64,000 nt of DNA, taken from contig NZ_PTJD01000015.1 of NCBI RefSeq assembly GCF_002934625.1, positions 1-64,000 on the forward strand, written 5' to 3'. This stretch comes from Kineococcus xinjiangensis. Lineage in GTDB: Bacteria > Actinomycetota > Actinomycetes > Actinomycetales > Kineococcaceae. The notes under the pieces were generated by a model. That model worked only from the letters and a program-made list of their open reading frames with translations. It was not told the origin of the DNA and searched no databases. The translations under genes were made by a program, and so were the position numbers. Below are positions 1 through 8,570 of this stretch, piece after piece (the stretch's first letter is position 1; every line of letters starts with the position of its first letter).

Positions 1-334
1 AGGCCCGCGCCCCCTCCCGCACGCCCATCTTCTCTGCCACCGACCTCTGCACGACGTCCCTCCTCGGGCACCAGCGTGCCGTTGGCGCTCCGACACGCTG
101 ATCCTCCGGCATTCAGTGCGCACCGGGAACCCCTGGGCCCAGCGAGTCTTCGCCAGGAGCAGCGTGGCGCCACTGACAAGGGCTAGTAAGGGAAAGTTGC
201 ACGCAGTAATAGTTGCCTGGAGTTTGCATCGCGCCTCACGGGTCATCTACGGTCGCTGTCAGCCGCCCGGATTCCAGGGCTGCGCGCACTTCATCGTCGT
301 CGTGCGGATCATGAGATGTGGCAGGAGATCAGTA
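1..334. other. No gene seen; upstream region of the phospholipase gene
   Basis: I see no convincing coding sequence here. An open frame continues upstream of the phospholipase signal peptide from 116, but its translation has no family resemblance and no suitable ribosome binding site. The stretch around 180-240 is less GC-rich than its surroundings and probably holds the phospholipase promoter; I could not define -35 and -10 boxes with confidence. Confidence 0.5.
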
Positions 335-742
335 GTGCGAATTTCGCTCAAGCGCGTCCGCAACGTGGCCGCGGCAGCTCTCATCGCGACCGGTTCCCTC
401 GGTCTGGTGGCGACGCCGGCCATGGCGGGACCGGATACCTACCCGACGAGCAATGGATGCGGTGCTGGCAGCGGCGTCTACAAGCATGTCCCGGATCGCT
501 GGTTCTCGGCGGACTTCCGACGCGCCTGTGACATCCACGACAAGGGTTACGGTTACGGTCAGCGGTCGAGCCGACTCTCCGTTGACAGGCAGCTCAGGTA
601 CAACCTGAAGCAGGCTTGCAACGCCGCCTACCGCAACAACGCGGTGACCAGGGCGGAGTGCCACGGCGTTTCGGAGATCTACTACGCTGCAGTTCGCAAC
701 AAGTCCAAGAGCTTCTACAAGGGCTCGGGCAACCCGGCCTGA
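335..742 (+). CDS. Secreted prokaryotic phospholipase A2
   Basis: Predicted to hydrolyse the sn-2 ester of phospholipids outside the cell. The 135-residue product begins with a signal peptide (basic residues 2-10, hydrophobic core 11-29, likely cleavage after the AMA at 29-31). The mature part has the bacterial PLA2 active-site helix with Cys65-Asp66-x-His68-Asp69 and a second Asp84. Cys42, Cys65, Cys95 and Cys109 could form the two family disulfides. I chose GTG 335 because AGGAG at 323-327 lies seven bases upstream; ATG 311 is also possible. The nearest relatives I recall are the short Streptomyces enzymes of the same fold. A strong hairpin follows the stop. The gene stands alone, next to IS remnants. 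Confidence 0.85.
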   Translation: MRISLKRVRNVAAAALIATGSLGLVATPAMAGPDTYPTSNGCGAGSGVYKHVPDRWFSADFRRACDIHDKGYGYGQRSSRLSVDRQLRYNLKQACNAAYRNNAVTRAECHGVSEIYYAAVRNKSKSFYKGSGNPA

Positions 743-768
743 CCCGCCCCTAGCGCGGGGTGAGAGCA

Positions 769-810
769 GATGAGGGGGGGACGCCCCAACCGGGCCGTCG
801 CCCCCTCATC
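769..810 (+). terminator. Hairpin terminator after the phospholipase gene
   Basis: An inverted repeat with 15-base arms (769-783 and 796-810, 14 of 15 pairs matching) and a 12-base loop starts 26 bases after the phospholipase stop. It has no clear T run, as is usual in very GC-rich actinobacteria. Confidence 0.65.
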
Positions 811-861
811 GCGTTCCCCGCGGTCTCGCGGATCCTGCATGGGTGGCGGCGCAACGCCCCA

Positions 862-1101
862 CTAGTTGTTCTGACCACTGAGGTTGGTGACGCGGGAGGC
901 GGGCGGTAGCCCGCCGAGTGCGGTGTGGTGGCGGAGGGGCCACCTCCCGCTCGCGGGGGAATGGTTGTAGAGGTGCAGCCACTTCGGCAAGGCCGCCCGC
1001 CGCTGCGACTCGGAGGTGCAGGGCCGGCCGTATGCCCACTCGGTGGCCAAGGTCCGGTGGAAGCGCTCGACTGGTGTGGTCGCCTTCAGCCGCTCCACAC
1101 T
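862..1101 (-). pseudogene. IS481-family transposase, C-terminal remnant
   Basis: The minus-strand translation carries the end of an IS481-type DDE transposase: a VERFHRTL block (catalytic Glu region), then WAYGRP, ALPKWLHLYNH and a closing ALGGLPPASRVTNLSGQ. Only the last quarter or so of the usual 300-plus residues is present. About nine extra residues interrupt the normally continuous YNHHRPH-ALGG stretch. Upstream of VERF the sequence stops resembling a transposase. No terminal inverted repeats were found. This is a decayed insertion-sequence fragment and cannot encode an active enzyme. Confidence 0.8.
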
Positions 1102-1174
1102 GCCTTCGGAGGTCTTCCCTGTGTCACGGACCGCGCGACCCCGGCGTGTCACAAACGTCCGTGCTCAGCACAGC

Positions 1175-1285
1175 TAGGGCGGCCGCCACACGCAGGTTCT
1201 CCGCGAGCCAGTTCATCGTCGGCTCGTTCCACCCCAGGTCGTGGGAGTCGGCCTGCAGGAAGAGCCGCAGCGGCTTATCCGCCCG
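1175..1285 (-). pseudogene. Esterase (enterochelin-esterase-like) remnant
   Basis: About 37 codons on the minus strand read RADKPLRLFLQ followed by DSHDLGW, W-x-AEN and a closing AAAL. This resembles the segment around the catalytic Asp of enterochelin-esterase-type alpha/beta hydrolases, where RVFLQDG-x-x-DL and W-x-x-AN-x-x-x-AAAL are usual. Flanking codons in the same frame show no further similarity and there is no start. It looks like an internal scrap left beside the IS481 remnant. The identification rests on memory of the family pattern. Confidence 0.5.
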
Positions 1286-1362
1286 TGGTTCAAGTTGAGG
1301 GCGTCGCTCTGGTCTCTCGGGCTGCAGGTCAACCGATGATCCTCTCCGCCCGTGTCACTTCC

Positions 1363-2315
1363 ATGAGGAACACCAAGGGAACGATCAGGCACCACGCGAC
1401 GCTGGTGATCGCCGTCTCGGTGCTGGGGACCGGGTGCGCCACCAGCAGTGCTCCGGGGACCCCCGGAGCGTCCGCGCCGACCCGGCCGACGCCTCTGCGC
1501 CGGTGTCGCAGACGCCGAGAGCACCTACCGCCTCCCGCAGTGCGTCGGCCCGGACAGCTCGGGCGACGCGACCGGCCGCGATGGCAGGCGCGGTGGCTCT
1601 GCCGTCGGGCTCAGCGACGGTGCCGGTGTACTGGCAGGCCGGTGAGAGTGTTCCCGCGTGGCTCTTCCGCGAGTTCGTCGCCGCTGATGGCGAGGGCGAC
1701 GACGCCGACCGGGCCCTCGCCGCTCTGCTCGGTGGCTTCCCGAGCGACTTCGACTACCAGAACGCGTGGTACGCGGGAACCGGACCATCGAACGTCAGCC
1801 GGGTCGGTGACCGCCTCGTGGTCGACCTGCCCGCCGGCGTCGCGCCGGGATCCAAGGACGCCGCGGACGCCGCCTGGGCCGTGCAACAGCTCGTCCACAC
1901 GGTCACCGCCGCCGCCGGCGAAGACCTGCCCGTGGAGATCCGCGAGGCCGGCGAGGCCCGGCCGGTGCTGTTCGGGCACGCGGTGCCCGAAACGGTGTCC
2001 CGCGCCCCGCAGGTCGACGTGCAGGCGCCCGCGTGGATCACCTCCACCAACACCGCCACTCCCCGTCAGGTCGTCGTGGAAGGCGTCGGCTCCGCTCCCG
2101 AAGGCATGCTGCTCTACAGGGTCACCGACTGGGCCGGCCACGACGTGGCGCGTGGATCGGTGCAGGCCGGCGCGAACGGGGTGTTCGCGGAGTTCTCGGT
2201 GACCATCCCGCTACCCGCGGGAGAGTACGAGATCGAGGTCGGGCGCCCCGACGCGTTCGACGGCGAGGCCGGCCCCGGGTCCCCCTTCGACACCAAGGTG
2301 GTCGCGATCCGCTGA
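1363..2315 (+). pseudogene. GerMN/Gmad2-domain lipoprotein, frameshifted near 1480-1500
   Basis: Two overlapping frames together encode one lipoprotein. From ATG 1363 one frame gives a basic N-terminus, a hydrophobic stretch and a lipobox ending LGTGC, then an Ala/Pro/Thr-rich linker. A second frame (open from 1434) continues with a similar linker, then a GerMN-type domain (PVYW at the start, VVDLP, AVQQLVHT) and a C-terminal Gmad2-type beta domain ending in DTKVVAIR. The switch lies in the low-complexity linker around 1480-1500. GerMN lipoproteins are anchored outside the membrane in many actinobacteria, often near two-component systems; none is present here. Either a true frameshift mutation or a base-calling error would explain it. 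ATG 1336 is an alternative start. Confidence 0.7.
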
Positions 2316-2543
2316 CGCGCACGCTGCGACTCGGCCCCTGCCACCGCTCGACCCCACTCACCCTCCCCCACCCTCACGAACGCCCGACGTGGACGCCCTC
2401 GGGATGCGATCGGAAGTGGTTGCCGACGACCGGTACGAGACCGCGCAGGACGGTTCGATCATGAACCAGTCGTGGCCGCGTTGGTGTGCAGATCCCGACC
2501 TCGGGCAAGTGTCGGATGACCCGAAACGCACCTGCTCGAGGTT

Positions 2544-2930
2544 GTGAGCGTCGATGCTGGCGGCGTGCGCACACCGCGAGCTGTCCGGACGTCCCCGCAA
2601 TCCCCTCTGGGCAGGGTCGGCGCGCTGCTTGCCCTGTCCGCGGTGGCCGTCATCACCGTGAGCGGGTGCAGTGGCGACCCTGCCGGAGCGGAGGGCGTGC
2701 GCATCAGTGTGTGCCCGGGCATCACGGACACCCGGGACACCGGCGACCAGATCCACCTGGAGTTCTTCCAGAGCGGCGCCGTCATCGAGGAAGCCGACGT
2801 GATGGTCGGCGACATCTACACCACCGTCGTGCCGGATGGGCTCACGATCGTGCACGCCGATGGCGAAGAGATGGCCCGATTCAAAGGCCCTGGCTCCAGG
2901 GAAGCGGGCGGCGGCTGCACGAGCGAGTGA
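2544..2930 (+). CDS. Small lipoprotein of unknown function
   Basis: The 128-residue product has an N-terminal region with a hydrophobic segment (about 22-39) followed by a lipobox ending VSGC, so it should be exported and lipidated at Cys42. The mature part (about 87 residues) is acidic, predicted mostly beta, with cysteines near both ends (SVCPG and GGGCTSE) that could pair. I do not recognise a family. GTG 2544 is the only start giving the full leader, though the ribosome binding site is weak. It follows the frameshifted GerMN lipoprotein by 228 bases with the same orientation; no operon link is evident. Confidence 0.6.
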   Translation: MSVDAGGVRTPRAVRTSPQSPLGRVGALLALSAVAVITVSGCSGDPAGAEGVRISVCPGITDTRDTGDQIHLEFFQSGAVIEEADVMVGDIYTTVVPDGLTIVHADGEEMARFKGPGSREAGGGCTSE

Positions 2931-3264
2931 TTCACCGGTCTGCCTGGTCGAGTCGGCATGACCGCGCTCCCCACCCACCATGCCCGCACGCCTCGCGGTG
3001 CGGGCGCAGTCATGGGCGGTCTGGTGCTTGCCGGGATCCGCAGGGCATGCCTCGAGACGAACGCCGTCGGCGCTTGACGTCCTTCGTCTGCGAGCCGCAA
3101 GCAGGTGCGTGGTGGCCGTCGCGAAGATGCGCCACGGGCAGAGGCTGACGTGGGCGAGGCCGCGTCAGTGGGTCTTGAGGTGGGCGGTGCCGTGCTCGAC
3201 GAAGGCGCGGGGCGCCAGGCTCGAGAGAGCAGCCGGGAGCCCTGCCGCAGCGGCGCCTACCTGG
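2931..3264. other. Gene-free stretch
   Basis: Several frames are open here, but none has a family resemblance, a credible start or coding-like composition. It lies between the 3' ends of the small lipoprotein and the convergent LGFP-repeat gene, so a terminator is expected. I found no perfect hairpin. Confidence 0.4.
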
Positions 3265-4200
3265 TCAGCCGATCGACTCCAGCTCTTCGATCCAGGCCCC
3301 GCGGTCGTACAGGCCGATCCCCAGGGTCATCACGCCCCCGTGGACCTCGCCGGGAGGGGCCGGGAACTGGACGACGCAGTGGATCCCCGCTGACGTCCTC
3401 GGGAACCCGGAGGTGGCGCGCCCACATCCTTCGACGGTGTACGGGCCCACGCCCGAGTTGACCTCCCGGATCTTCAGCTGCTCGGTGACGATGGCGTTGG
3501 AGGTGTAGTTCGCCATCACGTCGCCCCGACCCATCTCCCATGCGCGCATGAAACAGGTGACCGCCTCTTCGGGGCTGGCTCCCCGGTGCGGGGATCCGCA
3601 CCCCGGGACCCCGGATTCGGCGAACATGCGCATGCCGGACGGACGCCACTCGATCCAGCCGCGCTGGAAGTTGCTGCGCTTACCGCCGGGGATGTCGAAC
3701 TCGCTCGAGGTGGGGTAGCCGAACGGGCCGCCCTCCCAGGAGTACTGGCCCCACGCGTCCCGGATCGCTCCGCGCACGACGTGGGCGTTCGGGCCGGCCT
3801 GCGGCGACCAGTAGATGGACCCGCCCTCGAACACGTTGTACGCCCCGCGCCCGTCCGGCGTGCGGACCTCGTTGGTGCGCGGGAACCCGAGGTAGCCGCC
3901 CTCCCACCCGGCCCAGCCGTAGGCGTTGCGGATCGCGCCGTGCACCTCCTGCGCGCCGGTGGCCGGGGACCAGTAGATCGACCCGCCCTGGAAGACGACG
4001 TAGGCCCCGCGCCCGTTCGGGGTGCGGACCTCCCCGGTCAGCGGTGCGCCGAGGAAGCCACCACTGCCGCCCAAGGAGTCGTAGCGCACGCCGATGTCAC
4101 CACCGACCCGGCGATCAGCGTGCGCTGCCACAGCCCCGACCGTGGCGGCACAGACCCCCGTCAGGACAGCCGCCCCCGCCCGCCTCCACCATGCGCCCAT
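3265..4200 (-). CDS. Secreted LGFP-repeat protein
   Basis: The 311-residue product has a signal peptide (MGAWWRRAG..., cleavage probably after AHA near residue 27). Three or four LGFP-type repeats follow, seen as GGFLGAPLT-E-RTPNGRGAYVVFQGGSIYWSP, then GYLGFPRTNE and PFGYPTSSE units at about residues 35-200. LGFP repeats occur in cell-wall-associated actinobacterial proteins and are thought to bind the envelope. The remaining 110 residues, containing three cysteines, form an unrecognised C-terminal domain. ATG 4200 starts directly before the signal peptide. The gene is divergent from the HIT gene. Confidence 0.8.
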   Translation of the reverse strand: MGAWWRRAGAAVLTGVCAATVGAVAAHADRRVGGDIGVRYDSLGGSGGFLGAPLTGEVRTPNGRGAYVVFQGGSIYWSPATGAQEVHGAIRNAYGWAGWEGGYLGFPRTNEVRTPDGRGAYNVFEGGSIYWSPQAGPNAHVVRGAIRDAWGQYSWEGGPFGYPTSSEFDIPGGKRSNFQRGWIEWRPSGMRMFAESGVPGCGSPHRGASPEEAVTCFMRAWEMGRGDVMANYTSNAIVTEQLKIREVNSGVGPYTVEGCGRATSGFPRTSAGIHCVVQFPAPPGEVHGGVMTLGIGLYDRGAWIEELESIG

Positions 4201-4335
4201 GCACGCACAGTAGTCAGGACTCACTCCCGCGTGCACCCCTCTCCGGGAATCGGCCACCGACCGTGCCATCACCCCGCAGGCGCTGAGAACGGGACTGCCC
4301 CCACTCCCGCTGGTCGAACTGGAACTGTTGCGCAC

Positions 4336-4785
4336 ATGACACAGGACGCGACGTCGGCGGCGCAGGAGTGCATCTTCTGCGCCATCGTGGCCGGACAGGC
4401 CGAGGCCAGCGTGGTGTACGAAGACGAGACCGTCGTGGCCCTCATGGACCTGTCCCCCGTCACACCCGGCCATCTCCTCGTCGTGCCGCGCAAGCACGCG
4501 GTGGGCCTCGAAGGCCTCGATGGAGCCACCAGCGCTCACGTCTGGTCGGTCGGCCACGAGATGGCGCGTGCCCTGCGGCGCTCAGACCTGCGCTGCGAGG
4601 GGATCAACGTCCTCCTCTGCGACGGCGAAGCCGCCTTCCAGACGGTGTTCCACTTCCACCTCCACGTCATCCCCCGCTACGCCGGAGACGGCTGGACCAT
4701 CAAGCCCGAGCCGCTGGACCGCGAGAGATCGCTCCTCGACAGGGACGCGCGATCGATCAGGGACGCCATCGCGTCGACGGACTGA
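4336..4785 (+). CDS. HIT-family nucleotide hydrolase/transferase
   Basis: This 149-residue protein carries the histidine triad His106-Phe-His108-Leu-His110, where the central histidine of the family attacks the alpha-phosphate of nucleotide substrates such as AMP-lysine or dinucleoside polyphosphates. An N-terminal CIFC pair (Cys12, Cys15), the SPVTPGHLLVVPRKH block and the FHFHLHVIPR block are typical of the Hint/protein-kinase-C-interacting branch. Length fits the family. ATG 4336 follows a short intergenic region with no obvious Shine-Dalgarno, so the mRNA may be leaderless. It is a single gene, convergent with the next one. Confidence 0.88.
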   Translation: MTQDATSAAQECIFCAIVAGQAEASVVYEDETVVALMDLSPVTPGHLLVVPRKHAVGLEGLDGATSAHVWSVGHEMARALRRSDLRCEGINVLLCDGEAAFQTVFHFHLHVIPRYAGDGWTIKPEPLDRERSLLDRDARSIRDAIASTD

Positions 4786-4880
4786 CCGGTGACTTCCTCC
4801 CGAGCCGCTGTCGGGAAGGACGCCCCCCCTGCCGCCGCACGGGCGCGATCATGCGCGGTCCGCGACGAGCCGAGCCGTCC

Positions 4881-5507
4881 TCAGGTCGGGTAGTAGCCCG
4901 TCCAGGAGGCGCCGGTCCACAGCTCGTAGGCGTCCGGCCGCGCAGGTGAGGGATAGAGCCCTGGAGGGTCGTGGCCGGGCTGCGGGGCGGACTTCACCCG
5001 CCCGTCCCGGTGCAGGACCCAGGTGCCGCTGTAGTCCCAGGGCGGGCCGGCGTCGGTGTCGCGCACGTGGCTGCCGCCACCGATGTGGAACTGACCGAAC
5101 GTCAGCACGTGCGTGGTGTAGCCGTGCTGGAGCTCCTCGATGTTGCGCCTGCCCACGGCAACCCCCCACCGCCACGCCAGGACGAAAGGCACCAAATCAA
5201 TCAGCAGCACCCACCAGGGCAAGCCGTCACCGGGCGACTGCGACTCGGCGATCAGGTGGACGCCCACCAAGGTCAGGGGGAAGGCGATGGCGCCCTTGAG
5301 CAGCGCACGCAGGAACATGCTGTGCGCCGTCAGCCCCGGTAGGAGAGGTGGCGGCAGGAGCGGCACCTGCGGTGTCCGCCCCTGTGCCCGCGCTTCGGCG
5401 TAGCCGGGCACTTCCCGGGGCCTGACGTAGCGCAGGCTCTGGGAGCTGCGCGCAGACACCGTCAACCCCGCCCGGCGCGCAGGGGAGCACCCGTCATACG
5501 GCCCCAC
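4881..5507 (-). CDS. Membrane protein of unknown function
   Basis: The product (208 residues from GTG 5507) has a Pro-rich N-terminal region, two hydrophobic segments (about residues 65-87 and 95-118) and a hydrophilic C-terminal half of about 90 residues rich in Trp, Gly and Pro. The end (ARPDAYELWTGASWTGYYP) resembles the short Trp-containing motif near the ends of actinobacterial DUF2510-like membrane proteins, but I would not assign it. The start is uncertain; the residues before about 35 look less protein-like. Convergent with the HIT gene. Confidence 0.6.
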   Translation of the reverse strand: MGPYDGCSPARRAGLTVSARSSQSLRYVRPREVPGYAEARAQGRTPQVPLLPPPLLPGLTAHSMFLRALLKGAIAFPLTLVGVHLIAESQSPGDGLPWWVLLIDLVPFVLAWRWGVAVGRRNIEELQHGYTTHVLTFGQFHIGGGSHVRDTDAGPPWDYSGTWVLHRDGRVKSAPQPGHDPPGLYPSPARPDAYELWTGASWTGYYPT

Positions 5508-5947
5508 AGGGCGCCGTCGAGAAGGGCGACCGCCCGGCCGCAGCCGTCGCCGCCCGCGTCGGCGACCTCGATGTCCACGATGACCACGATGACCACCGTG
5601 CCCTGCGGCACCGGCATCGTGGACGACGACGGCGCCGACATCAGCCGTTGAGACCAGCGCCGACGCCGGTCTGGTGCCGTTCCGGTCTCAGCGGGGCGCG
5701 TGATCGCGCTGCCCCGACGATCGCCGCAGCCGCGAGTGGCACGCGATCACGGCGGCAGCGTGCAGATCCTGGCCGAGGTGGACTTCGAGGCCTCCCTGTG
5801 ACGCCACCCACGCAGCGACACTCCCTCGGTGCGTTGACCGGTTGAAACCGCCGTCGACTGTGAGCGGGTGCTCCAGTGCTGGTGGCACTGCGAGGGCCCG
5901 CCTCTCAGGTGGATGACCTGACGTGGCCTTCCGGTCACACTGAGCGG
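5508..5947. other. Gene-free stretch upstream of the GGDEF-EAL gene
   Basis: No coding region could be supported. Short frames exist (for example 27 codons beginning MSTMTTM near 5570), but none resembles a protein. A nine-base inverted repeat (GTGATCGCG and its complement, about 5700-5752) is present but too widely spaced to call a terminator. The promoter of the downstream c-di-GMP gene should be here. Confidence 0.4.
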
Positions 5948-8266
5948 GTGGAGCGTCGAGCGCGGCAGGTCACCCCGGAGTACTGGCCCGTCCGGCACCG
6001 GGTGTTGCTGGCGGTGGTGGTGTGCGGGGCGGTGACGTTCACCATGTCCACCATGCCCACGATGTCGTGGCTGCGGCGCGGGCTGGGGGAGTCGACGCTG
6101 CTGTGGGAGGGCTTCGCCTCGGCGGGAACCCGCTTCTTGGCCGGGGTGCTGTGCTGGCTGCGGGCAGGTGCCGCTGCGGGACCGGGCCGGCGGGCGTGGC
6201 GGTGGCTGGCCGCGGGGATGATGTGCTGGTCCAGCGGCTCGTTCATCAGCGCCTGGCGCTTCGAACCGGACATCGTGCCGCCGGTGCCGGCGATCTCCGA
6301 CGTGGGGTGGCTGGCGTTCTACCCGTGCGCGGTGATCGCGCTGTGGGAGCTGGTCCGCCAGCGCATGACGAGGCTGACGCCGGCGGTGTGGCTGGACGGG
6401 GCCACCGCGGCCGGTGGTGTGGCGATCCTGACTCTGTGGCTCGTCCTGGGTCATCCCGGCGCCACGACGGTGGGTGAGCCGCTGCAGGTCTTCTTCAACC
6501 TGGTCTACCCGCTGATGGATGCGGTGCTGGTGTTCCTCGCCGTCGGGGCGGTGGCGATGCTGGGCTGGCGGCCGAGCCGCTCGTGGTGGCTGCTGAGCAT
6601 CGGGCTGCTGCTCGTGTTCGCCGCCGACGCGATGTGGATGATCGAGATCATCAGCGGCACCATCGGCTACGAGGGGGTGGAGAACTCCTGGTGGGTGTGG
6701 GCCTACGTCTTCTACGCCCTGGCCTCCGGTGGGGCGCTGTCCGCGGAGCAGGCGGTGCGCACCGCGCCCCCGACGGCTGCGGTGGTGCCGGTGGCTGTGG
6801 CCGTGCTGGCCCTGGCGATGCTGACCCTGGCCCTCCTGCGTCCCGTGCCGCTGGCAGCGGCGGTCGCCGCCGCCCTCACCGTGCTGCTGGCGCTGCTGCG
6901 CCTGGTGGTCAGCCTGCGCCAGGAGCACGTCGTGGTGGCCTCACGACGCGAGGCGCGCACCGATGAGCTCAGCGGCCTGCCCAACCGGCGCGCACTGCGT
7001 GAGCACGCCCAGCACGTCCTCGCCTCCGGTGAACGGCCCGCCGCGCTGCTGCTGCTGGACCTGGACCGCTTCAAGGAGGTCAACGACGCCCTCGGCCACG
7101 CCGTCGGCGATCAGCTCCTGGCCATCGTCGCGGCCCGGCTGCGCCACGTCCTGCGCCAGGGAGAACTCATCGCCCGCCTCGGTGGTGACGAGTTCGCCCT
7201 CCTCACCACCGACACCGACGCCACCGACGCCACGCACGTCGCGGCCCGCATCCGCACCGCCATGGCCGACCCCATCGCGATCGGGACGTCGGTGCTGCAG
7301 GTGCAGGCCAGCATCGGCATCGCGGTCCACCCCGACCACGGCCGCGACCTCGACGAACTGCTGCAGGCCGCCGACATCGCCATGTACCGCGCCAAGCGCA
7401 CCCGCAGCGGCCACCACATCTACACCCCCACCCAGGACGCCGCAGCCCGCCACCGCCTCCACGAGCTGGCCGAACTGCGCGCAGCCGTCACCGCCGGGGA
7501 GCTGCTGGTGCACTACCAACCGCAGATCGACGCCACCACCCTGGCGGTGACCGGCGTGGAGGCGCTCATCCGCTGGCGCCGCCGCGACGGCCAGGTCGTG
7601 GCACCGGCGAGCTTCCTGCCGCTGGTGGAAGAAGCCGGCCTGATGCCCCAGCTCAGCGAGCACGTCCTCCAGCAGACCTGCCGGCACCTGCAGTTCTGGC
7701 GCGGCGCCGGGCTGCACCTGGAAGCCTCGATCAACCTGACCGCCGCCGAGATCACCCCCGCACTGCCCGAGCGCCTGCACACCCTCCTCGCCCTGCACGG
7801 CCTGCCCGCCCGCGCACTGCTCATCGAGCTCACCGAGGAGTCGCTGCTGACCGAACGCAGCGCCGCCCGCCAGGTCCTGGAACAGCTGCACGACCTCGGC
7901 GTGCGCGTGGCCATCGACGACTTCGGCACCGGCCACTCCACCTTCACCTACCTCTGCGAACTCCCCGTCGACCAGATCAAGGTCGACAAGTCGTTCGTCC
8001 TGCCCATGCTCGACGACCGGCGGGCCGGCGCCGCGGTGACCGCCAGCGTCGGCCTGGCCCGCGCTCTCGGCATCCAGACCGTCGCCGAGGGAGTGGAGAC
8101 CCCTGCCCTTCTGCGGGCAGCCGGCGCGGCCGGTTGTGACCTCCTGCAGGGGTACCACATCGCCCGCCCCATGCCCGCCGACGAGATCCCCACCTGGGCC
8201 GCGGACTGGAGCAGACACCACACCATCCACCCACGCCCCGTCCTCCGCCACGAAGAGCCGACATAG
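5948..8266 (+). CDS. Membrane GGDEF-EAL cyclic-di-GMP enzyme
   Basis: The N-terminal 300 or so residues contain about eight to nine hydrophobic segments, a putative membrane sensor. A GGDEF domain follows (GGDEF near residues 412-416) and then an EAL domain (EAL near 537-539, with ELTEES, DDFGTGHST, KVDKSF and AEGVE motifs). Both catalytic signatures are intact, so the protein could make and degrade cyclic-di-GMP; which activity dominates cannot be read from sequence. I prefer GTG 5948, since the extra 24 residues from GTG 5876 do not look protein-like. It is one of five c-di-GMP-type proteins in the window. No partner gene is adjacent. Confidence 0.88.
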   Translation: MERRARQVTPEYWPVRHRVLLAVVVCGAVTFTMSTMPTMSWLRRGLGESTLLWEGFASAGTRFLAGVLCWLRAGAAAGPGRRAWRWLAAGMMCWSSGSFISAWRFEPDIVPPVPAISDVGWLAFYPCAVIALWELVRQRMTRLTPAVWLDGATAAGGVAILTLWLVLGHPGATTVGEPLQVFFNLVYPLMDAVLVFLAVGAVAMLGWRPSRSWWLLSIGLLLVFAADAMWMIEIISGTIGYEGVENSWWVWAYVFYALASGGALSAEQAVRTAPPTAAVVPVAVAVLALAMLTLALLRPVPLAAAVAAALTVLLALLRLVVSLRQEHVVVASRREARTDELSGLPNRRALREHAQHVLASGERPAALLLLDLDRFKEVNDALGHAVGDQLLAIVAARLRHVLRQGELIARLGGDEFALLTTDTDATDATHVAARIRTAMADPIAIGTSVLQVQASIGIAVHPDHGRDLDELLQAADIAMYRAKRTRSGHHIYTPTQDAAARHRLHELAELRAAVTAGELLVHYQPQIDATTLAVTGVEALIRWRRRDGQVVAPASFLPLVEEAGLMPQLSEHVLQQTCRHLQFWRGAGLHLEASINLTAAEITPALPERLHTLLALHGLPARALLIELTEESLLTERSAARQVLEQLHDLGVRVAIDDFGTGHSTFTYLCELPVDQIKVDKSFVLPMLDDRRAGAAVTASVGLARALGIQTVAEGVETPALLRAAGAAGCDLLQGYHIARPMPADEIPTWAADWSRHHTIHPRPVLRHEEPT

Positions 8267-8570
8267 ACCACCCGCCGAAGCCGCCTCGCTCTGCCGCCCG
8301 CCCACCAGACGTCGCAGAACCGGTCGATTCGGGACTGTCCGATCTTCGGTGTGACCGCCAGGGCGGTCAGTGGGTGATGCGGCCCTCGAAGGTGGGGCCT
8401 CCCGCGCGAAGCGTGGGGAATGCCCAGCACCCAGCGGACGTCCGCACGTGACGTAGATCGCGCCCGATCCTGACGGCCGCCGGACGTCCTCGACCACCGG
8501 TGGCCGGACGCACGGGCAGCCGGTGATCCGCCGCCGCAGGTCTTCCTCGTGGCTGGCTAGCGTGGCGACC
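8267..8570. other. Gene-free stretch
   Basis: I see no gene here. A minus-strand frame around 8364-8430 ends in a stop (…GRITH) and could be a scrap of a lost gene, but I recognise no family. The immediate upstream of the next gene (GGCTAGCGTGGCGACC before ATG 8571) resembles an actinobacterial leaderless start with a -10-like TAGCGT. Confidence 0.35.

Noticed and set aside
3129-3264. A minus-strand tail ending in AFVEHGTAHLKTH
   Set aside because: It could be a gene remnant, but I cannot place it in any family.
4794-4821. Imperfect inverted repeat between the HIT gene and the convergent membrane protein gene
   Set aside because: Only eight of ten pairs match with a GC-rich arm; too weak to call a terminator.
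5570-5650. A 27-codon frame beginning MSTMTTMTTV
   Set aside because: No ribosome binding site, family or conservation signal; too short to support.
8364-8430. A minus-strand frame ending GRITH before a stop
   Set aside because: It might be a scrap of a mobile element, but I recognise no family.
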